A stretch of DNA of 64,000 bases from Winogradskyella sediminis (GCF_003387355.1 NZ_QUNH01000002.1:41606-105605); one strand, 5' to 3'. Counted from the first letter of the stretch, positions 10,501-20,830 are shown. Program-made: numbers and translations. Notes: generated from the letters alone by a model not told the origin.

Positions 10501-13166
10501 ACGCGTGCATAAATGTATTGAGATTCTGTAGTATATAATTCGGAATCGGTAATTGCGTTTTCACTTTCGATAGCATCGTTATAGTTGGTGTAAAAATTAA
10601 AATCTAAACCTGATGTTGCGGTAACTAATTCTGGAATTTTAGCGTTTAAGTTTACAGTAGAGACACCATCCGCATCGTCGTCACAAATAATAATGGGCTC
10701 CGGGTACAAAATACTAGGAGCATTAACAATATTAACCTCTAAGGTAGAAACGTCATAGCACTCCGTTTGTGCATTGGTAACGCGTATGTAAAATAATTGC
10801 GGATTTGTGGTATTATAAAAATAATCTGGAAGTATGTTTTCATTATTAAGAGCATCCTCTTCGGTGAGATAAAATTTAACATTTCCGGCTTGAACACCTT
10901 GTAGCGCCACACTATTAAAAGTATCCATAATTAAGGTGGTAAATCCATCATTGTCCTCATCACAATAATCCACACTTTGAGGATTTAAAATTACAGCAGG
11001 AGCAATTTGTAATTCAATATCGGCATCACCTGAACAATCACCATCGGATATAAAGGCATAAATTGTGGTGCCGCTATTGGTTACATTAAATGGTATAGTT
11101 TTGTCTATTTCGTTACTGTTATTAGCTCGGTCTTCTGGTGTAGTAAAGAATTGTATTTCAAATTCGTCAAAACCATCTTTGAGTTCTATTTCAATAGCGT
11201 TGAGATCAAAATCGGCAATACCATCATTAGAAATATCATCGCAAACAATAAAAACTTCACCGGAAAAAAGAGTTTTAATAATATTAGCATACAACCCTAA
11301 TTTAACGATATTAAAACATCCTGTCGAGGGATCTTCAACGCGTATAAAGATAAGTTGAAATCCTTCCGTAGCATTCTGATATTCTTCTGGATTTGCAATA
11401 GGGTTAAGGTTGTTTTGTGCATCAAATTCAGTTTCGTGAAAACTTAAATCTAGTCCTGTAAAACCTTGTAAGACATCGTCTATAACGCTTGTTAAATCAA
11501 AACTCTCATAACCGTCATCGTCTTCTTCACAGGCATTAATCCATTGGTCATCGGTATTTATAGGTGGTAAATCTTGAATTTCAACAGATATAGTTGTGGT
11601 AGAAAAACAACCTGTTAGAGCATCATAAACTCTTACAAATAATGTTTGGTCGGTGTTTAAGTTGGTGTAAGGAGAAAAAATAGGGTTATAGCCAGTATCT
11701 GCTTCTGGAGCGGAATAATGGTATGAAATATACAAATTAGGGTTACCGTTGGTAATCTGTTCATTGGCAACATTTAAATCTACTAAAGTATAGCCATCTA
11801 AAGCGACATCGATACAAGTTATAATGGGATCTGGATCTTGATAGTCAGGTTTTTCGTTCACTACCAAATTAAATGTAGAAAATGCTAAACAGCCATTTAG
11901 AGTATCTTCAATTCTTACAAATATGGGTTGAGGTGAGCTTGTATTTTGAATACTGCCTAGAATTGGATTAGTACTGGTTTCGGCTTCTTCACTAGTATAG
12001 TGATAGGTGATGTTGTAATTTGAAGGTGGTACAGAAGCCAATACTTCATTATCTTTTGTAGATAGATCAAAACTCTCAACTCCATCATTAGAATCATCAT
12101 CGCAATATACTATATCTGAAATTTGAGTGGAAGATTGTTCAGAGTCTAGGGTGATTACAATCGTATCCTCAATGACACAAGAGGTTGCGTTAAGCTGAAT
12201 CATAACTTCAACTCTATATGTACCAGAAGACAGTACGTTTAATGTAGGGTTGCTCTCACCAGAAAGTAGAACATTATCTTTATACCAACTATATGAAGCC
12301 TGTGGGTTTTGTATATCTCCATTAATGGTTATTTCATCACCACAAGTAGTAATATCAGGACCAAGATCAACCGTGGCATTAAAACTATTACCTTCTATAA
12401 AAACGGCAGAATCAAAATTGATATCTGTTTGGTCTGCAATAATTAATTTAATTTGATATTCTACATTGGGTTGTATAGCTGCCGTAGCTGTTAAAACTGT
12501 TGTTCTTCCGTTATAATTAGTATCACCTACGTTATAACCCTCAAAAAAACTTTCATTTTCTGCAGCACAGAATCCTTCAATTTGGTCGTGAATAGTATTT
12601 GTATTTACAGGAATATTAGTTCCTGGAACCAATGCAATATTTGAGTATGGACTAGAAGAGCCAGCTTCTCTAATAAGGAAAGCAAATCCATCGGAATAAA
12701 AACAAGGAAATTCTTGTTGATACTCTTCAGAGGCAAGTAAATAATTAAATTGAATCTGATTGGCTACAGAAATAAAATTAAATTGTATGGATGTTGCGTT
12801 TTGGGTATTGGTAATGCCTAAAGCGTTTTCCAAATCGATATCAGTTAGCCAAGTAGGGTTACCTTCGTTTAAAGGGTTACTGTTAAGTGTATTTCCGGCA
12901 GAATTAACATTTCCGGTGGTTAATAATATACCGTTTTCAAAAGGGAAATTAGAATTTCCACGTTCAAAATAACCATAACTATTAAGGCCATTTATGGATC
13001 CATTAACACTAGAGGTTATATTTGAAATTTCAACACAATTTTGCCCCAAATTTTGTTGAATAAGCTGTTCTAAAGATATGGTGTCGTCAGTAGTAATTTG
13101 TTGAGAATAGCTAAACCTAAAACTCATAAAAGTAACAACAAGAAAAAATATTAAGTTAGGTCTCAC
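7503..13166 (-). CDS. Giant choice-of-anchor L protein with 14 C/D-rich modules, T9SS type B
   Basis: The largest protein here, 1887 residues. The start is a GTG giving MRPNLIFFLVV, a normal signal peptide; an overlapping ATG in another frame meets TGA at once. The choice-of-anchor L domain spans about 22-265 (FPFENGILLTTGN, LASEEYQ, DSAVFIEGNSF), then an Ig-like domain (about 270-345). Fourteen modules of about 90 residues follow (about 350-1645), with the pattern CDDDxDGxxxFDL, a central YYxxxxDA segment, NPQxIYVRVEN and a conserved second Cys. An Ig-like domain, a short beta domain (IELTETVDFSDPNNITITIS) and the type B CTD (FFTPNGDTENDTWHIVG ... NRYGK ... GHFALRR) complete it. The D-x-D-x-D-G segments resemble calcium loops (inference). 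The likely role is a long surface stalk or adhesin. Modules 9-11 and 12-14 look like a block duplication. Confidence 0.93.
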   Translation of the reverse strand: MRPNLIFFLVVTFMSFRFSYSQQITTDDTISLEQLIQQNLGQNCVEISNITSSVNGSINGLNSYGYFERGNSNFPFENGILLTTGNVNSAGNTLNSNPLNEGNPTWLTDIDLENALGITNTQNATSIQFNFISVANQIQFNYLLASEEYQQEFPCFYSDGFAFLIREAGSSSPYSNIALVPGTNIPVNTNTIHDQIEGFCAAENESFFEGYNVGDTNYNGRTTVLTATAAIQPNVEYQIKLIIADQTDINFDSAVFIEGNSFNATVDLGPDITTCGDEITINGDIQNPQASYSWYKDNVLLSGESNPTLNVLSSGTYRVEVMIQLNATSCVIEDTIVITLDSEQSSTQISDIVYCDDDSNDGVESFDLSTKDNEVLASVPPSNYNITYHYTSEEAETSTNPILGSIQNTSSPQPIFVRIEDTLNGCLAFSTFNLVVNEKPDYQDPDPIITCIDVALDGYTLVDLNVANEQITNGNPNLYISYHYSAPEADTGYNPIFSPYTNLNTDQTLFVRVYDALTGCFSTTTISVEIQDLPPINTDDQWINACEEDDDGYESFDLTSVIDDVLQGFTGLDLSFHETEFDAQNNLNPIANPEEYQNATEGFQLIFIRVEDPSTGCFNIVKLGLYANIIKTLFSGEVFIVCDDISNDGIADFDLNAIEIELKDGFDEFEIQFFTTPEDRANNSNEIDKTIPFNVTNSGTTIYAFISDGDCSGDADIELQIAPAVILNPQSVDYCDEDNDGFTTLIMDTFNSVALQGVQAGNVKFYLTEEDALNNENILPDYFYNTTNPQLFYIRVTNAQTECYDVSTLEVNIVNAPSILYPEPIIICDDDADGVSTVNLNAKIPELVTATSGLDFNFYTNYNDAIESENAITDSELYTTESQYIYARVENEITGCYSLSGFHIYVNTIPEFIPITNFENCEADITGVADFYFYLKDEEILNGQSDKQVLYYETELDAIAGINPIDKYTIYNNTSSPQTIYVRVESYTDSDCFGTSSFDIEVGSIPIFNAAESIFVCDDISNDGVITIDLNDKIAEMVAGSPETLEITFHESAIDATNNTNPVPLLYTNTTNPQELYARVDNGNYCKGISAFDINVISAPLVNTSTPLAQCDDNYDGIVTWDLTVSEIEILGVRQDNIEITYFETLEDLEAHTNPITNPENYNNISNPQTAYVKINNTLSNCFVNVPLELIVNLPPPFNDFEVYEICDNPTHSFDLSEIASVIINSDTAAILSYYTTYNDAENSINSLTQNYTYQTTNDPIFVRIEHPDTGCFYIYDFRLQINPLPIANTPNNIEACDDTSNDGFATFYLEAQTQTILGTQSSDDFTVSYHLNLADAEADDNLIASPYTSTNQNIFVRVENNDTSCYSLTSFSLIVDPHPNIPNPILECDTDYDASTTFDLTTAENELFTIANPDHIISYYESLDDLEADQNPILNPTQYVNVSNPQTVYIKVFNAVADCFTFVPLELQVNLPPATNTFEVFDICANEDNSFDLSTINDVIVDTNYNVLFSYFTSEADAIANLNAIDTNYTYTSNSTTIYARIEFSTTHCYYIHPFTLYVNPLPIANQPSNLVTCDDDYDGYYEFNLEAQTAQILGFQNPTNYSVTYFNNSLDANDGSNPLDATAYNGYHSEMITARIENNTTSCFSMVDFLLIVNRKPNVNISNQVVCIDNLPLVVSADTSYSTDRYAWSTNQIGSEIEITEIGTYSVTVTSENGCVTTSTFNVSASESATIELTETVDFSDPNNITITISGIGNYQYILDDNAPQTSNVFENVSLGYHTVTIIDLNGCAEVTKEVVVVDAPAFFTPNGDTENDTWHIVGIETLPGSIVYIFNRYGKLIEQLGSSTQGWDGTYNGKNLPAADYWFLAEIKQGQIAFEVKGHFALRR

Positions 13167-13342
13167 ATCTTTATTTTAAAAAAAAAGCTTAGACCATACA
13201 AGGCCAATTGGTGTTTAAAGCAATTTTAAGGAGTGAAAAAAATACTAAAAAATCATCTAAAACATTTTTTTTTATGGATAAGTAACCTTTTTAATTGGAT
13301 GAATGACAATTAAATATCGTTTTTAATCGAAGATTTTCAAGA

Positions 13343-13540
13343 TTAGCGACGTAATGTAAAATGACCTTTTACTTGAAATGTTTTGCCGTTCTGAATAACA
13401 TTTGCCACAAACCAATAATCACCAGCAGGCATTTTCTTACCATTATAAGTACCATCCCAACCTGGAGTATTATGGTTGAGTTGTGTAAGAAATTTACCGT
13501 AGCGATCAACTATCTTAATGGTGGTACTAAATGATGACAT
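13343..13540 (-). pseudogene. Orphan T9SS type B C-terminal domain fragment
   Basis: Sixty-five codons encode only the second half of a type B CTD: IKIVDRYGKFLTQL, GWDGTYNGKKMPAGDYWF and KGHFTLRR at the stop. The usual first half (FFTPNxD ... W) and any signal peptide are missing, and an in-frame stop sits two codons before the ATG. No other parts are recognisable between this piece and the next gene. It is most simply the 3' remnant of a deleted family member. A translated stand-alone peptide is possible but would lack an export signal. Confidence 0.75.
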
Positions 13541-13658
13541 TTCTTAACAGCATTTACAAAAACGTGAGGATTGGTTTTCAATAAAAATAATTTATACTGC
13601 ACAGTGTTTTATATATAATTAAAATGCAAAATATGATCTATAATAAAACTATCCTAAC

Positions 13659-13693
13659 AAAAAATCCCCGTACTCAAAAAAGTAAGGGGATTT
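13659..13693 (-). terminator. Intrinsic terminator of the 1613-residue gene
   Basis: The arms AAATCCCC (13662-13669) and GGGGATTT (13686-13693) pair, with an inner TACT/AGTA extension. On the minus strand the stem ends in a run of six T. It lies about 20 bases after the stop codon of the gene ending at 13713. Confidence 0.85.
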
Positions 13694-13712
13694 AAATGAT
13701 ATAAGATTTAAT

Positions 13713-16700
13713 TTAGTGTTTAAGGGTAAAATGACCTTTAACTTCAAATGCTATTCCTCCACGTTTTACATCTGCAGTAAACCAGAAGTCACTTGTTGGT
13801 AGTATTTTTCCATTATAAGACCCATCCCAACCAGGAGAACTAGAGGTTAATTGTTTAATGTGTTTTCCGTAACGATCAAAGATATTAATTACAGTACCAG
13901 GTAAGGTTTCAATACCTACAATATGCCAAGTGTCAAAATCTCCATCGTTATTTGGTGTAAAGAACTTAGGTATGTCAACGACTAAAACTTCCTTAGTTAC
14001 ATTAGCACAACCGTTTAAGTCGATAATGGTAACTGTATGGTAGCCCATTGCTACATTTTCAAAAAAGTTAGATTCTTGAGGCTCAAAATCATCTAATTGA
14101 TAAAGGTAATTTCCAATACCACTAATGGTGACAGTAATGTTATTAGGGTCTGAAAAGTCGATAACTTCGGTCGTTTCAATTGTAGCTGTTTCAGACTCAG
14201 TAACTCCAAAATAACGAGTGCTCTCACATCCAGACTCAGTAGTAACTGTTACCCAGTAATTACCAACTTCTGTAATGTCAATTTCTGGTGTAGTTTCACC
14301 TGTAGACCATAAATAAGTATCGGTTACATAATTAGTATTTGCTGACACTAATAAAGGTACGTTATCCAAGCAAATAACTTGATCTTCAAGATCTATAATA
14401 GGTAGCGGGTTGATGATGACAGAAAATGATGTAATACTGTAACAGCCTGTATCATTATTTTCTACACGTGCATAAATGATTTCACTGTCAAAAGCGATAT
14501 AGTCGGTTTCTAAAGGAAAATTATTGCCATGTGCTTCATCTGCTGTGTTATGATAGGTTACCGTAAATAGACTAGGATTTTGGCCACCTAAAATAATTGA
14601 ATCTTGCTGGGATAAATCAAAATCTAAAAGACCATCATAATCATCGTCACAAGCTTCTAAGTCATTAGGTTGTTGTGCCACAGGTAGTGGATTTACTTTT
14701 AAGTTAAATTCGTAATAAGTAGAACAATGTGTAGTACTATATTCTGTTCTTAAATATAAAGTATCATAATCAGTTTGATACGTGTAATCCGTATCTAAAG
14801 CATTTGTATTAGCTATAGCATCGGCTTCACTAGAAAAATAACTATATAATACATTGTAGGTATTGTTAGTTGCAATTTCATTAATCTCTGTTAAATCTAC
14901 AGTGTTAGAAGCGTTTGCACATACTGTGTATTCTTCAAAATCATTAATAATTGGTGGTTGATTTACTATTAATTCTATTGGAAGTGCTGCATAACAGTTA
15001 GAGACTGTATTAGTAACTTTCATATAAACCGTTTGAGGATTAGATATGTTTGTATAGTTTTCTGGATTTGCAATAGGATTAATATTCGCTTCAGAGTCTT
15101 CAAAATTAGCATAATATTCTATGACGATATTTTCTTGTCTCACATCTGTAATATGAGATTCTGCTGTAGTTAAATCAAATTCTAAAGTCCCGTCGGTATC
15201 ATCATCACATTCAATCATTGGTTCAACAACAGTTACATCTGGTACTCGTATAACGTTTACAACAAATGACGTAATAGATTGACAAATTGTACCGTTATCA
15301 ATTTGTACAAAGATTTCTTGTGGGTTTACAGTATTAGCATACTGTAGTGGAATTTCGTTTGTATTATTACGAGCATCGTTTTCTGAGGTAAAGAATTTTA
15401 CTGTTTGGATATCTGGAATACCAGCAGACACTTCATCTACTACGCTTGTAAAATCGAATAAAACGGAACCATCGTTAGAAATATCATCACACACAAACCA
15501 GTTTGTTGGTTCGTTATACGTTGGGTTTGTACCGACTTCGATAGCAAAAGAAGAGGTGCTGTAACACGATTCGTCTGTAACATTTTCTATCCTAACATAA
15601 ATTTGTTGTGGATTGCTGATGTTTTGATATACACTTGTCTTATCGATAGCATTGGTTTTGTTCTCTGCATCCGTAGCGTTTATATAATAAGACACTTCTT
15701 TTCCTGTTTGGCCATCTAAGGCTTCACTATCTTTGTTTTCAAAAATAAATTCTCCTATACCATCGGATACGTCTTCACAAAATGTATACTGCTGTACATA
15801 ATTTGATAAATCACCAACATAAGGTAATGTATTTACTATAATATCTAATTCTTCGATAGCATAACATCCTGTAGTACTATTTTCTACACGCATATACACA
15901 ATTTCAGTTTGAGCATTATAATTAGAAGTGTTAAAAATTTCGTTTTCATCAGCTTGTGCATCTTGTAAACTATTATGAAAACTAACACTTCTATTAGGTG
16001 TAGATAAAATTGAGTTAGGAATGCTGTTATTTAAGTTTATGGTAGAAAAACCATCTCTATCAGCATCACAAATAATAATGTCTTCTGGTTTTTCGCTTTC
16101 GGGTGCTGGCAACACAGTTACTTCAAAAGAGTTATAATCATAACATCCTGTTTGAGAAAATGTAATTCTAGGAAACAGCGTAAACGGATTAGAAGTATTG
16201 GTATACGAGTTAGGAAGCGGGTTTGCATTGTCTATGGCATCTTGCTCGGTAATAAAGTATGTAACTTCATAACCTTCTTGTCCGTTTGTTACAGCACCAC
16301 TTAAGGTTGATAAATTGGTCGTTGTAATACCGTCTTGATCTTCATCACAAACTGTTAAACTTACTACAGATTCAAATTGAGTTATGGGGAACAATACCAA
16401 ATCGAATTCTGCGACTTCAGTACACGTTGGACTTTCTAATGTGATATAAATAGTTTGTGGATTACTGGTTGAACTATATGAATTTTCTGGGTTAATAGCA
16501 TTTATGCCATTGTCTCTATCCGATTCCGTTTCATAAAAAACAACTTCTACATCTGGTAATTCATTAATAATTCCAATTGCAATGTTTTCAAAATTAAAAT
16601 CTTCCGTACCATCATCATCAATATCACAAGCTGATATGTCCCTAATATTTGTGGCAGTTAATAAAAGATTAGTATGTAACTCTATTGATGTTGTCGTGGC

Positions 16701-18554
16701 ACAACCAGAATTAGTATTTTCTACTCTAATATATATAAGTTGTTCTTCAAAAGCAGTATTAGCATAATGGGTATCATCAGCGATAGGATTTAAACCCGTT
16801 GATGCATCTTCTGCAGAGGTGTGGAATGTGACAGTTACACCAGTTAATCCTTCTAAAACTTCTGGAATAATTGAAGTTAAATCAAAATTGGCATAGCCAT
16901 CTAAATCGGTATCACAAGCATCGATATAATGTGGTTCTGTATTAATCACCGGACTATCAATAACGTTAATATCTAAAGTAGTTGTACTGATACATCCTGT
17001 TTCTGTATTCTTAACACTTACAAATACTTGTTCTGTAGCATTTGTGTTAGTATAAGGCATGGAGTAGGCATTAATTCCTGCAGTGGCATCTGCAGCAGAA
17101 CTGTGATAGCTTACGACAAGGTTGGGTTGAGAAAGGGTGATTTCTGTGTCCTTATAGGCGTTTAAATCCATAGCAACGCGACCGTCTGCAGAACCTTCTG
17201 TACATACTACTAATTCTGTTGGGTTAGAAATGATAGGTAATGAATTAACAACAAGATTAAATGATGAAAAAGCCAAACAGCCATTTATTGTGTCTTCAAT
17301 TCTAACATATATAGCTTGTGGATTTGACGTATTTTGAATAGGACCAGTAATAGCATTACTATTATCGATAGCATCAGTATTACTATAGTGATATGAAATC
17401 GCATAAGTCGATGATGGTACAGAAGCTATAACTTCAGCGTCTTTTGTACTGAGATCAAATGTCGCTATACCATCGCCACTTAAATCATCACAGAGTTGAT
17501 AATCTGTAAGAGGATCTGAAGTTTGCGTAGAACTTAAAGACACTTCAATATCATCTTCTATAACACAAGAAATACCAGCTAAAGGCAACTGGATTTCTAC
17601 ACGGTAATTACCCGATTGAGAAGCTGTAAGCGTCGATTGGTTTGCTGAAGGAATTTGAGTGTTGTTGTAATACCATGAATAAACTGCATTTGGGTTGTCA
17701 ATGTTACCATTTAATTCTACACTACTAGCACAAGTAGAAAAATCTTCACCTAAGTCTACAGTAGCATCAAAACTATTACCCTCAATAAATACAGCAGAAT
17801 CGTAGTTTTGGTCATCCTGATCCGCAATAACCAATTTAATCTGATATAGCACATCTGGTTGAATTGAAGCTGTAGCTGTTAGTACTTCGGTTCTACCATT
17901 ATAATTGGTGTCTCCTAGATTATAACCATCAAAATATTCTCCGTTTGATGCAGGACAAAATCCAACAATTTCATCATGAACCGTTTTTGTGTTCACAGGA
18001 GTTGAAGTTCCAGGAACTAAAGCAATATTTACATATGGATCATTAGTGCCTGCTTCTCGGATTAAGAATGCAAAACCATCTGAATAATTACAAGGAAAAT
18101 TTCCAAAATATTCTTCTGATGCTAATATATAATTAAACTGTATTTGGTTCGAAATTGAAACAAACTCAAATTCTATTGAGGTTGCGTTAACTGTACCTGA
18201 AATTCCTAAAGCGGTTTCAAGATCGCTATCTGTTAACCAAGTAGCGTCACCATCGTTAAGTATATCATTGTTTTGTCCGTTTCCAGCAGAAGTGGCATTT
18301 CCTGTGGATAATACAATACCATTTTCGAAAGGAAAGTTTGATGCAGCACTTTCAAAATAACCATAACTACCAATTCCGATAGATGAGCCGTTTGAGGGAG
18401 AGCTAATGTTTGAAATTTCAACACAACCTTGAATTAATGTGTTTTGAATTAAATCTTGTGGTGAAACTGAGTTATCTACGGTAATTTGCTGAGCATAAGA
18501 TATACTACAAATTAAGCCAATAAATAAGCAGAGGGAGCGGTTTAAATAAGTCAT
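13713..18554 (-). CDS. Giant choice-of-anchor L protein with 11 C/D-rich modules, T9SS type B
   Basis: A 1613-residue paralogue of the 1887-residue protein, alignable almost from end to end. The signal peptide ends at SYAQ. The choice-of-anchor L head spans about 22-265 (FPFENGIVLSTGN, LASEEYFG, DSAVFIEGNSF), followed by an Ig-like domain. Eleven modules (about 350-1365) carry the pattern C-D-D/E-D-x-D-G ... FDL ... NPQxIYVRIEN ... C. An Ig-like domain (STGETTPEIDITEVGNYWV) and the type B CTD (IPKFFTPNNDGDFDTWHIVG ... DRYGKH ... GHFTLKH) close it. It differs from its neighbour mainly in lacking one three-module block. A surface or secreted role in adhesion or gliding is inferred from the CTD class. 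A strong terminator follows its stop. Confidence 0.93.
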   Translation of the reverse strand: MTYLNRSLCLFIGLICSISYAQQITVDNSVSPQDLIQNTLIQGCVEISNISSPSNGSSIGIGSYGYFESAASNFPFENGIVLSTGNATSAGNGQNNDILNDGDATWLTDSDLETALGISGTVNATSIEFEFVSISNQIQFNYILASEEYFGNFPCNYSDGFAFLIREAGTNDPYVNIALVPGTSTPVNTKTVHDEIVGFCPASNGEYFDGYNLGDTNYNGRTEVLTATASIQPDVLYQIKLVIADQDDQNYDSAVFIEGNSFDATVDLGEDFSTCASSVELNGNIDNPNAVYSWYYNNTQIPSANQSTLTASQSGNYRVEIQLPLAGISCVIEDDIEVSLSSTQTSDPLTDYQLCDDLSGDGIATFDLSTKDAEVIASVPSSTYAISYHYSNTDAIDNSNAITGPIQNTSNPQAIYVRIEDTINGCLAFSSFNLVVNSLPIISNPTELVVCTEGSADGRVAMDLNAYKDTEITLSQPNLVVSYHSSAADATAGINAYSMPYTNTNATEQVFVSVKNTETGCISTTTLDINVIDSPVINTEPHYIDACDTDLDGYANFDLTSIIPEVLEGLTGVTVTFHTSAEDASTGLNPIADDTHYANTAFEEQLIYIRVENTNSGCATTTSIELHTNLLLTATNIRDISACDIDDDGTEDFNFENIAIGIINELPDVEVVFYETESDRDNGINAINPENSYSSTSNPQTIYITLESPTCTEVAEFDLVLFPITQFESVVSLTVCDEDQDGITTTNLSTLSGAVTNGQEGYEVTYFITEQDAIDNANPLPNSYTNTSNPFTLFPRITFSQTGCYDYNSFEVTVLPAPESEKPEDIIICDADRDGFSTINLNNSIPNSILSTPNRSVSFHNSLQDAQADENEIFNTSNYNAQTEIVYMRVENSTTGCYAIEELDIIVNTLPYVGDLSNYVQQYTFCEDVSDGIGEFIFENKDSEALDGQTGKEVSYYINATDAENKTNAIDKTSVYQNISNPQQIYVRIENVTDESCYSTSSFAIEVGTNPTYNEPTNWFVCDDISNDGSVLFDFTSVVDEVSAGIPDIQTVKFFTSENDARNNTNEIPLQYANTVNPQEIFVQIDNGTICQSITSFVVNVIRVPDVTVVEPMIECDDDTDGTLEFDLTTAESHITDVRQENIVIEYYANFEDSEANINPIANPENYTNISNPQTVYMKVTNTVSNCYAALPIELIVNQPPIINDFEEYTVCANASNTVDLTEINEIATNNTYNVLYSYFSSEADAIANTNALDTDYTYQTDYDTLYLRTEYSTTHCSTYYEFNLKVNPLPVAQQPNDLEACDDDYDGLLDFDLSQQDSIILGGQNPSLFTVTYHNTADEAHGNNFPLETDYIAFDSEIIYARVENNDTGCYSITSFSVIINPLPIIDLEDQVICLDNVPLLVSANTNYVTDTYLWSTGETTPEIDITEVGNYWVTVTTESGCESTRYFGVTESETATIETTEVIDFSDPNNITVTISGIGNYLYQLDDFEPQESNFFENVAMGYHTVTIIDLNGCANVTKEVLVVDIPKFFTPNNDGDFDTWHIVGIETLPGTVINIFDRYGKHIKQLTSSSPGWDGSYNGKILPTSDFWFTADVKRGGIAFEVKGHFTLKH

Positions 18555-19009
18555 TAGTTTCGGTTAAGGTTTACTACGTTGAGTGTAGGGTAGATTTGGA
18601 ATCGTCGAACACTTATTATTTAATATGGGGGGAAAGTATATTAAAATAAGATGAAATACAAAAAAATACGTCGAACTACACTAAATGTTAACATTTAGAG
18701 CCCAAAATGCAGCTTTTTGACTGAAATAGTCATCAAAAAGAGAAAATTCTGACACATAAATATCATGACATTTCTTATGTTTTTGTAAGAAATATTATAT
18801 AGAAGATGTCAATTATGTGCTTTCATAGCTTTATGAAATCTATAATACAATTAGGGTCATTACTAATATGAATTATTAACTGTAACGAGGGATATTTTAT
18901 AAAAATTTGGAGGGAATTAGCAACGAATTATTGCTAACGTGTATAAAAGTAACAGAAGTTAAGTTTAATTACAAAAAAATAAGACGAACGGACTAAAATT
19001 TTAACAGTT
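18555..19009. other. Intergenic region, 455 bp
   Basis: AT-rich spacer separating the operon-like group 19010-26721 from the giant gene ending at 13713. It must carry that gene's promoter, but I find no clean TAnnTTTG. An imperfect hairpin (CTTTTTGACT with AGTCATCAAAAAG) lies near 18713-18740. No coding remnant or RNA gene was recognised. Confidence 0.45.
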
Positions 19010-20791
19010 CTAATAATTTACATAAACCCATCCCACAAAGGGTTTGTAATTTGGGTCGTTTAAGTTCAAAATATAATAATAAGTCCCTACGGGAACAATC
19101 TCACCATTATTATTTAAGCCTCTGTTAATGCTGCCATCCCATGGTTTTTCATTATTGCCCACAAAAATGAGATCTCCATAGCGATTAAATATATGCAACT
19201 CGTGGTTGGTAAATATGTCGAATAAGTTTTGAATATTAAACCAGTCGTTTTTAGTGTCAGCATTAGGAGAGAAGCCTTGAGGAATGTATGGTGGACAATT
19301 TTCGATAGTTAAATTAAATTGATAAATTTCATAACAAGGATCGCGTTCTACTCTAACATAAATTGTTTCTGGATTAAAAATGTTATTATAATTCGAGGGT
19401 ATGGATATCGAATGAGATATATTTTCTAAATCCTCTAAGGAGAGATAAAAAGTAATGTCTTCTTCATTTAGATTTAAGGCCTGTAAAGCTTCATATAAAT
19501 TATAGCTTGCTGTTTCAAATCCTTCATTACAACCTACAAGATGAGGCAATACAACAATTTCTGGTATAATTTGTAGTTCTATTTCCGAGAACGCACTATT
19601 ATTATTTTCGTTAGTTTCTGTAACGATACCATTCATTGTACCATCATCATCTACAACGACGGTGATTGTAATATTTGGTTCTGAATTTTCAGGTAGATTA
19701 AGGTAAACAGAGTTACTTTCACTACCGTTAATAGGAATATCTGTTGCGGTTTCACTAGTTCCTATAAATTCACCGTAAGCATAAAATGCAATGGGTGTGT
19801 TTGCAGGTAATACATCAGTACTATTACTATTATATACGGTATAAAATATTTCAATAGAAGTGTCTCCACAGCTGACAATGTCGTCGTCAATGGTTATGGT
19901 GGCATCTGGAAGCTGACTGTTTAGAACTGTGATGATATTATTAATCATTACAAAATCTTGTCCGGAAGTCAATGCAATAGTGGCAGACGTATCTCCAATA
20001 GCTATATTATTTTGAATATTATATACATCAATATCCATATTATATAGGTTTGTTGCTCCCGTGAAAGAATTTGTACCATTAAAAGCATTATTGGCAGGAT
20101 TCAACGGATAATTACTAATCACGTTTCCGTTTATGGTCAATTGTTCGTTCACTGCAATAAATCGATCTCCTTCCCAAGCAACAAAGCCAATTTTTGCATT
20201 TTCATTATCCAATACATTTAAATTATCGAGTGTAATACTTAAGTTATTAGGAACACTTTGTAAACCATCATATACATTAAGTTGATTTAATGGAAGGTTA
20301 TCGTCTTCATAAATAACAGTTATTGCCCAACCTCCAAAATTGGTACCTGTGGAACAATAAGGGGTAATAACGTCTGTGAGATCAAAATTAGATACGGTGT
20401 ATTCTGTATTCCCTTGATCTATAATTATAGAGGTGACATCTGCAAAAGCCGCAAAGAAAACACGATCACTATCTATAGCATCACTGAACGTACGTTCCGC
20501 TGTAATGTCTATATTATTTAAAGAAATATTGAAATCTCCCGTATGCGTGCCTGCCCAGTATAAGTAGGCTGCGACTATGGTCTGATCGCTATTAAGTGAC
20601 AGGTTTGAAGACGATGACGTAAGAATTGTACAGGGTCCTAACGTTCCATTTTCTACAGTATTCATGGTGTTACCAATTGCAGTATAATCATACCTACCAT
20701 TAAATTGTTGGTATAATGAAACGTCTTGTGCGAGTACAGGCAAGACTACACCAATAAGTAAGACATAAAGTATGTAAAAGTGCTTTTTCAA
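19010..20791 (-). CDS. T9SS type B protein with CARDB-like and single C/D-rich module
   Basis: 593 residues starting at TTG. No in-frame ATG precedes the core, and TTG gives MKKHFYILYVLLIGVVLPVLAQ, a good signal peptide. Residues about 22-290 form a beta-rich head I do not recognise (VAAYLYWAGTHTGDF, FGGWAITVIYED, GFVAWEGDR). About 295-405 resembles a CARDB/CARDB-like Ig fold (ADVT-like pattern, TETNENNNS). One C/D-rich module lies at about 410-495 (GCNEGFETASYNL ... NPETIYVRVERDPC). The type B CTD (YIPQGFSPNADTKNDWFNI ... NRYGD ... GWVYVNY) is of the GWVY class, like that of the 769-residue protein. It follows the 820-residue gene after 39 bases and is probably co-transcribed with it. Confidence 0.9.
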   Translation of the reverse strand: MKKHFYILYVLLIGVVLPVLAQDVSLYQQFNGRYDYTAIGNTMNTVENGTLGPCTILTSSSSNLSLNSDQTIVAAYLYWAGTHTGDFNISLNNIDITAERTFSDAIDSDRVFFAAFADVTSIIIDQGNTEYTVSNFDLTDVITPYCSTGTNFGGWAITVIYEDDNLPLNQLNVYDGLQSVPNNLSITLDNLNVLDNENAKIGFVAWEGDRFIAVNEQLTINGNVISNYPLNPANNAFNGTNSFTGATNLYNMDIDVYNIQNNIAIGDTSATIALTSGQDFVMINNIITVLNSQLPDATITIDDDIVSCGDTSIEIFYTVYNSNSTDVLPANTPIAFYAYGEFIGTSETATDIPINGSESNSVYLNLPENSEPNITITVVVDDDGTMNGIVTETNENNNSAFSEIELQIIPEIVVLPHLVGCNEGFETASYNLYEALQALNLNEEDITFYLSLEDLENISHSISIPSNYNNIFNPETIYVRVERDPCYEIYQFNLTIENCPPYIPQGFSPNADTKNDWFNIQNLFDIFTNHELHIFNRYGDLIFVGNNEKPWDGSINRGLNNNGEIVPVGTYYYILNLNDPNYKPFVGWVYVNY

Positions 20792-20830
20792 ATTGATTCT
20801 TATTGGTGACTCTAAAATACAATTTTTAAT

